This document shows, in pieces, positions 56,877-59,650 of a stretch of 59,650 bases of DNA. Under the pieces are notes generated by a model. The model saw nothing but the letters and a program-made list of their open reading frames with translations. It ran no database searches and was not told where the DNA came from. This DNA comes from JAMXLO01 sp041487355 (GTDB taxonomy: Bacteria > Pseudomonadota > Alphaproteobacteria > Acetobacterales > Acetobacteraceae), in NCBI GenBank assembly GCA_041487355.1, contig JBGPND010000008.1:1-59650 (forward strand), written 5' to 3'. Numbering within the stretch: the first letter of the stretch is position 1; each line of letters starts with the position of its first letter. A program made the translations under genes and the position numbers.

Positions 56877-58317
56877 GGGGCGGCCAGGCAACGCCGTCCC
56901 GATCATGCTTTCGGCCGCAGCGCTGCTGTGGCCGGCGCTCTGGAATGGTTATCCGCTCGTGTTCTCCGACACCGGGACGTATCTGTCCCAGGCGATCGAG
57001 CGCTATCTCGGCTGGGATCGTCCGGTCTTCTACAGCCTGTTCCTGGTCCCGCTGCACATGACCCTCACGACCTGGCCCGCGATCGCGGCGCAGGCGCTGC
57101 TGGTGGTGCACACGTTGCACCTGGCGCGGCGAGCGTTGTTGCCGGCGACCTCCGCGTGGTGGCTGCTGCCCGGCGTCGGATTCCTGTCGATTGCGACCGC
57201 CCTGCCCTGGTTCGCTTCGCAGCTCGTCCCGGACATATTCACGCCGCTTCTCGTGCTCGTCCTGGCACTGCTGCTGCTCGTTCCCGAGCGTTTGTCGCGA
57301 CGGGAGCGCGCATGGCTGGTGATGCTTGCGGCGTTCATGATCGCGGCGCATCAGTCCCACGTGCCGCTGGCACTGGGCCTGTTGCTGGTGCTGCTGCCGT
57401 TGCGCCGCCGACTCGGCGCAGCGACACCACTTGGGCGTCGCGGACTGCTGATCGCGCTGGCGCCGCCTGTGCTGGCAATGACCGCCATGGTTGCGGTCAA
57501 CGTTGTGGGGTTCGGGCGCGTCTCTCTGTCGCCGTACGGCAACGTCTTCATGCTGGCACGCATCATCTACGACGGTCCCGGAATGGATGCGCTGCGCCGG
57601 GAGTGCCCGCAGGCCGGCTGGCGGCTCTGCGCCTTCGTCGATCAGTTGCCGCCCACTTCGGATGATTTCCTCTGGCGCGAGGATGGCCCGGTGGTCAGGG
57701 CGGGTGGCGCAAAGCGCGTCTCGGCCGAAGCCGATGCCATCATCGCCGCCGCGCTGAGCGCCGAGCCTGGCACCGAGCTACGCGCGTTCCTGGAGAACGC
57801 CCTGCGCCAGCTCACGCGGTTTGCCAGTGGCGATGGCCTGCAGCCCTGGCCAACCACCGTCACGCCGTGGATCGAGCGCGATTTTCCTCGTTCCGAGACC
57901 GCCGCCTATGCGGCAGCACGCCAGACCCGGGGCACGCTCGCGGTACCGGCGTGGATGCAAGCACTGCACACCGTGGTCGCGATCCTGGGCGTGATCATCT
58001 GCTGCGCGGCATTGCCGATCGCCCTGCGCCGCCGGCACGTCGCAGCCGGCTTTGCCGCGGCAGTGCTGCTGGCTCTCCTGGGCAATGCCGCGATCACCGG
58101 CGGCCTTTCGGCGCCGCACGATCGCTACCAGAGCCGCATCATGTGGCTGCCACCCCTGTTCGCGCTGCTCGCGACGGTCAGCCTGTCTCGGTCTGTCGCC
58201 CGCCCACCTCCCCTCGTCACCCCCGCTCTGCTCGTCGCCCCCGCGCTGCTCGTCACCCCCGCTCTGCTCGTCACCCCCGCGAAAGCAGGGGCCCAGCCGA
58301 TGGCCTCCGGCCGATGA
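56866..58317 (+). CDS. Multi-pass membrane protein of the exopolysaccharide cluster
   Basis: The 483-residue product has about ten hydrophobic helices (IMLSAAALLWPALWNGYPLV, LLIALAPPVLAMTAMVAVNV, AAGFAAAVLLALLGNAAITG) and one larger periplasmic loop (about 230-340). Its topology recalls lipid-sugar-using glycosyltransferases or polymerases, but no catalytic motif identifies it. It overlaps the galE stop by 11 bases and ends in ATGA with the flippase gene. The last 30 or so residues (LVTPAL repeats then AKAGAQPMASGR) come from an 18-base tandem repeat and a palindromic element, not from the family fold. Confidence 0.75.
   Translation: MRTEGRPGNAVPIMLSAAALLWPALWNGYPLVFSDTGTYLSQAIERYLGWDRPVFYSLFLVPLHMTLTTWPAIAAQALLVVHTLHLARRALLPATSAWWLLPGVGFLSIATALPWFASQLVPDIFTPLLVLVLALLLLVPERLSRRERAWLVMLAAFMIAAHQSHVPLALGLLLVLLPLRRRLGAATPLGRRGLLIALAPPVLAMTAMVAVNVVGFGRVSLSPYGNVFMLARIIYDGPGMDALRRECPQAGWRLCAFVDQLPPTSDDFLWREDGPVVRAGGAKRVSAEADAIIAAALSAEPGTELRAFLENALRQLTRFASGDGLQPWPTTVTPWIERDFPRSETAAYAAARQTRGTLAVPAWMQALHTVVAILGVIICCAALPIALRRRHVAAGFAAAVLLALLGNAAITGGLSAPHDRYQSRIMWLPPLFALLATVSLSRSVARPPPLVTPALLVAPALLVTPALLVTPAKAGAQPMASGR
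58213..58284. repeat. 18-base tandem repeat at the end of the membrane protein gene
   Basis: Four consecutive units of CTCGTCACCCCCGCTCTG or close variants start at 58213, 58231, 58249 and 58267 and encode LVTPAL three times, then LVTPAK. The last unit runs into CCCCCGCGAAAGCAGGGGC, a palindromic element common in this bacterial class. Confidence 0.9.
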
Positions 58318-59650
58318 ATCGCGGCCACGCGAACAACGTCTTCTGGTCCGGCTTCGAAGCCGCGACGTCGGCAACGCTTTCCTTCGCATCCGCGTTCGTC
58401 GTCGCCTGGCTGGTCGGCCCCTCGGAGGTCGGCATCGGCGCGGCTGTGGTCGCCGTGCACGTATTGCTGTGGGTCGCGGTGAACGCATTGTTCGCCGATC
58501 CGCTGGTGCAGCGTGTCACGGTGGATGATGCGGCATTCTCCAGCGCATTCTGGGCATCGGTGGCAATCGGCGGCACGGCTGCAATGCTGCAGCTGGCGCT
58601 GGCTCAGCCGATCGCCTGGTGGCTCGGAGACAGCCGGCTGGTACCGATGTCGGCCCTGCTCGCATTGCCGCTGCCCCTGGTCGGAGCGGGAGGACCGATC
58701 CAGGGCCTGCTGACCAGGAACCGCGCCTACAAGGCGCTCGCCGGACGCACGCTGATCGGCCAGGGGCTGGGCACCATCACCGGCATTGTCACCGCGCTCG
58801 CGGGAGGCGGCGCATGGGCACTCGTGCTGCAGCAGCTTGTCATCTCATCGGTGGGACCGCTGGCCCTGCTGCTGCGTTGCCCGACGCGACCGCGCTGCAT
58901 CGTCCGCTGGCAGGACCTGCGCGACATGCTGCGCATCGGCCTGCCGCTGACCGCCAGCACTCTGGTGCAGCACGGCCGCTACCGCCTGTTCGCGCTGCTG
59001 ATCGGCGGCACCGCCGGCGCGGCCGCGCTCGGCCAGGTGCACATGGCATTCCGTCTGGTCGACACGGTGCGCGAGCTCGCCTTCACCGCGCAGTGGCGGC
59101 TGATGCTGCCGCTGCTGTCGGAACGACAGGACGATCTGTCCGGGCTGCACGCAAGCGTGGATCGCTGCCTCGCCTGGTCGAGTCTCGCGGCATTTCCGCT
59201 GTGCGGCGCGATGGCGTTGTCCATTCAACCGCTGGTGCAGTTGCTGCTCGGCCCGGTCTGGCAACCTTCCGGCGACGCGGCATTGCCGCTGATCGGCCTG
59301 ACCGCCTGGCTGTTCCTGGCATTTCCCGCCGGCGTTGCCGTCATCGCGCGCGGCGTGCCGCGATATACGCTGATCGCCAACATTGCCGGGACCATCGCAA
59401 CCGTGCTCGGCGTCATGCTGGTTCGCCCCGCCTCGCCGTTTCACGCGGTGCTGGTCTGGCTTGGTGCGCAGCTGTTCGTCAGCCCCTACGTGCTTCACGC
59501 CAATGCGCACGTCCTGCACACCAGCCCACTGCGCCCGCTACGCGCAGGCTTGCCGATGCTGGGCGCCATGGTCCTGGCAACCATCGTCGGATTCATACTA
59601 CCGTACGCGATGGGCGAGCCCGGGTCGCCGGTACCGCTGATCGCGCTACG
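58314..59650 (+). CDS. Oligosaccharide flippase (MOP family), cut by the window end
   Basis: The frame opens at ATG 58314, overlaps the previous stop (ATGA), and runs to the window end without a stop (445 codons). It encodes repeated hydrophobic helices (FEAATSATLSFASAFVVAWL, IGQGLGTITGIVTALAGGGA, WLFLAFPAGVAVIARGVPRY) with the inter-helix RIGLPLTASTLVQHGRYRLF segment typical of polysaccharide transport proteins (Wzx/MurJ-like). It would flip lipid-linked repeat units across the inner membrane for the Wza/Wzc export system. The C-terminus is missing only because the window ends. Confidence 0.88.
   Translation, partial: MNRGHANNVFWSGFEAATSATLSFASAFVVAWLVGPSEVGIGAAVVAVHVLLWVAVNALFADPLVQRVTVDDAAFSSAFWASVAIGGTAAMLQLALAQPIAWWLGDSRLVPMSALLALPLPLVGAGGPIQGLLTRNRAYKALAGRTLIGQGLGTITGIVTALAGGGAWALVLQQLVISSVGPLALLLRCPTRPRCIVRWQDLRDMLRIGLPLTASTLVQHGRYRLFALLIGGTAGAAALGQVHMAFRLVDTVRELAFTAQWRLMLPLLSERQDDLSGLHASVDRCLAWSSLAAFPLCGAMALSIQPLVQLLLGPVWQPSGDAALPLIGLTAWLFLAFPAGVAVIARGVPRYTLIANIAGTIATVLGVMLVRPASPFHAVLVWLGAQLFVSPYVLHANAHVLHTSPLRPLRAGLPMLGAMVLATIVGFILPYAMGEPGSPVPLIAL

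Overview
The window is about 60 kb of GC-rich DNA with very high third-position GC. It most resembles an alphaproteobacterium, probably of the Acetobacteraceae/Rhodospirillales group. This rests on the metG-tatD-MBL gene order, the pdhA-pdhB(lipoyl)-pdhC-lpd-lipA order, and many palindromic repeats of the kind common in that class. The placement is inference; there is no rRNA gene to confirm it, and no tRNA gene or CRISPR array was seen.

Layout. Positions 1-7.9 kb hold housekeeping genes: the tail of a probable holB, metG, tatD, an MBL hydrolase, mazG, a methyltransferase, an aldose epimerase-like gene, an orphan receiver and a CoA-transferase. Positions 7.9-22.0 kb form a long leftward block: a glycosylasparaginase-like enzyme, a peptide-type ABC importer without ATPases, a DUF35/thiolase/double CoA-transferase/hydrolase acyl-CoA set, and a complete branched-chain (Liv-type) importer. 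Positions 22.1-28.7 kb run rightward: a metallophosphoesterase, a second Liv importer in which LivM and LivG are fused, and an AHL-lactonase-like MBL protein. Positions 28.7-38.9 kb hold the pyruvate dehydrogenase operon, read leftward (pdhA, pdhB, pdhC, GNAT, lpd). It is interrupted between lpd and lipA by a lower-GC island of about 4 kb. The island carries a nucleotidyltransferase (MNT), a 767-residue PD-(D/E)xK/DGQHR/HEPN-like protein, an MT-A70 methyltransferase and a frameshifted ADP-ribosyltransferase-like gene. The lipA beyond the island is cut off after about 76 codons, at a palindromic repeat. Positions 39-50.7 kb hold a degenerate nuclease-like protein, a retropepsin-like lipoprotein, a two-subunit ring-hydroxylating oxygenase with two small unknown genes, ilvE, a Pot-type ABC importer, an RraA-like aldolase with an FNR-like box upstream, and a decayed malate synthase G gene. 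Positions 50.7-59.65 kb hold hutF, mepA and an exopolysaccharide export cluster (Wza-like, Wzc/GumC-like, galE, a membrane protein and a flippase cut by the window end).

Most of the window is ordinary transport and metabolism. The most unusual part is the 29.2-33.1 kb island, a candidate defence or toxin locus that splits a conserved operon. The second theme is palindromic repeats that have become part of genes. They lie inside reading frames and add short Pro/Gly segments, supply stop codons and C-termini, and place GGAGGGG-type ribosome-binding sites directly before start codons.
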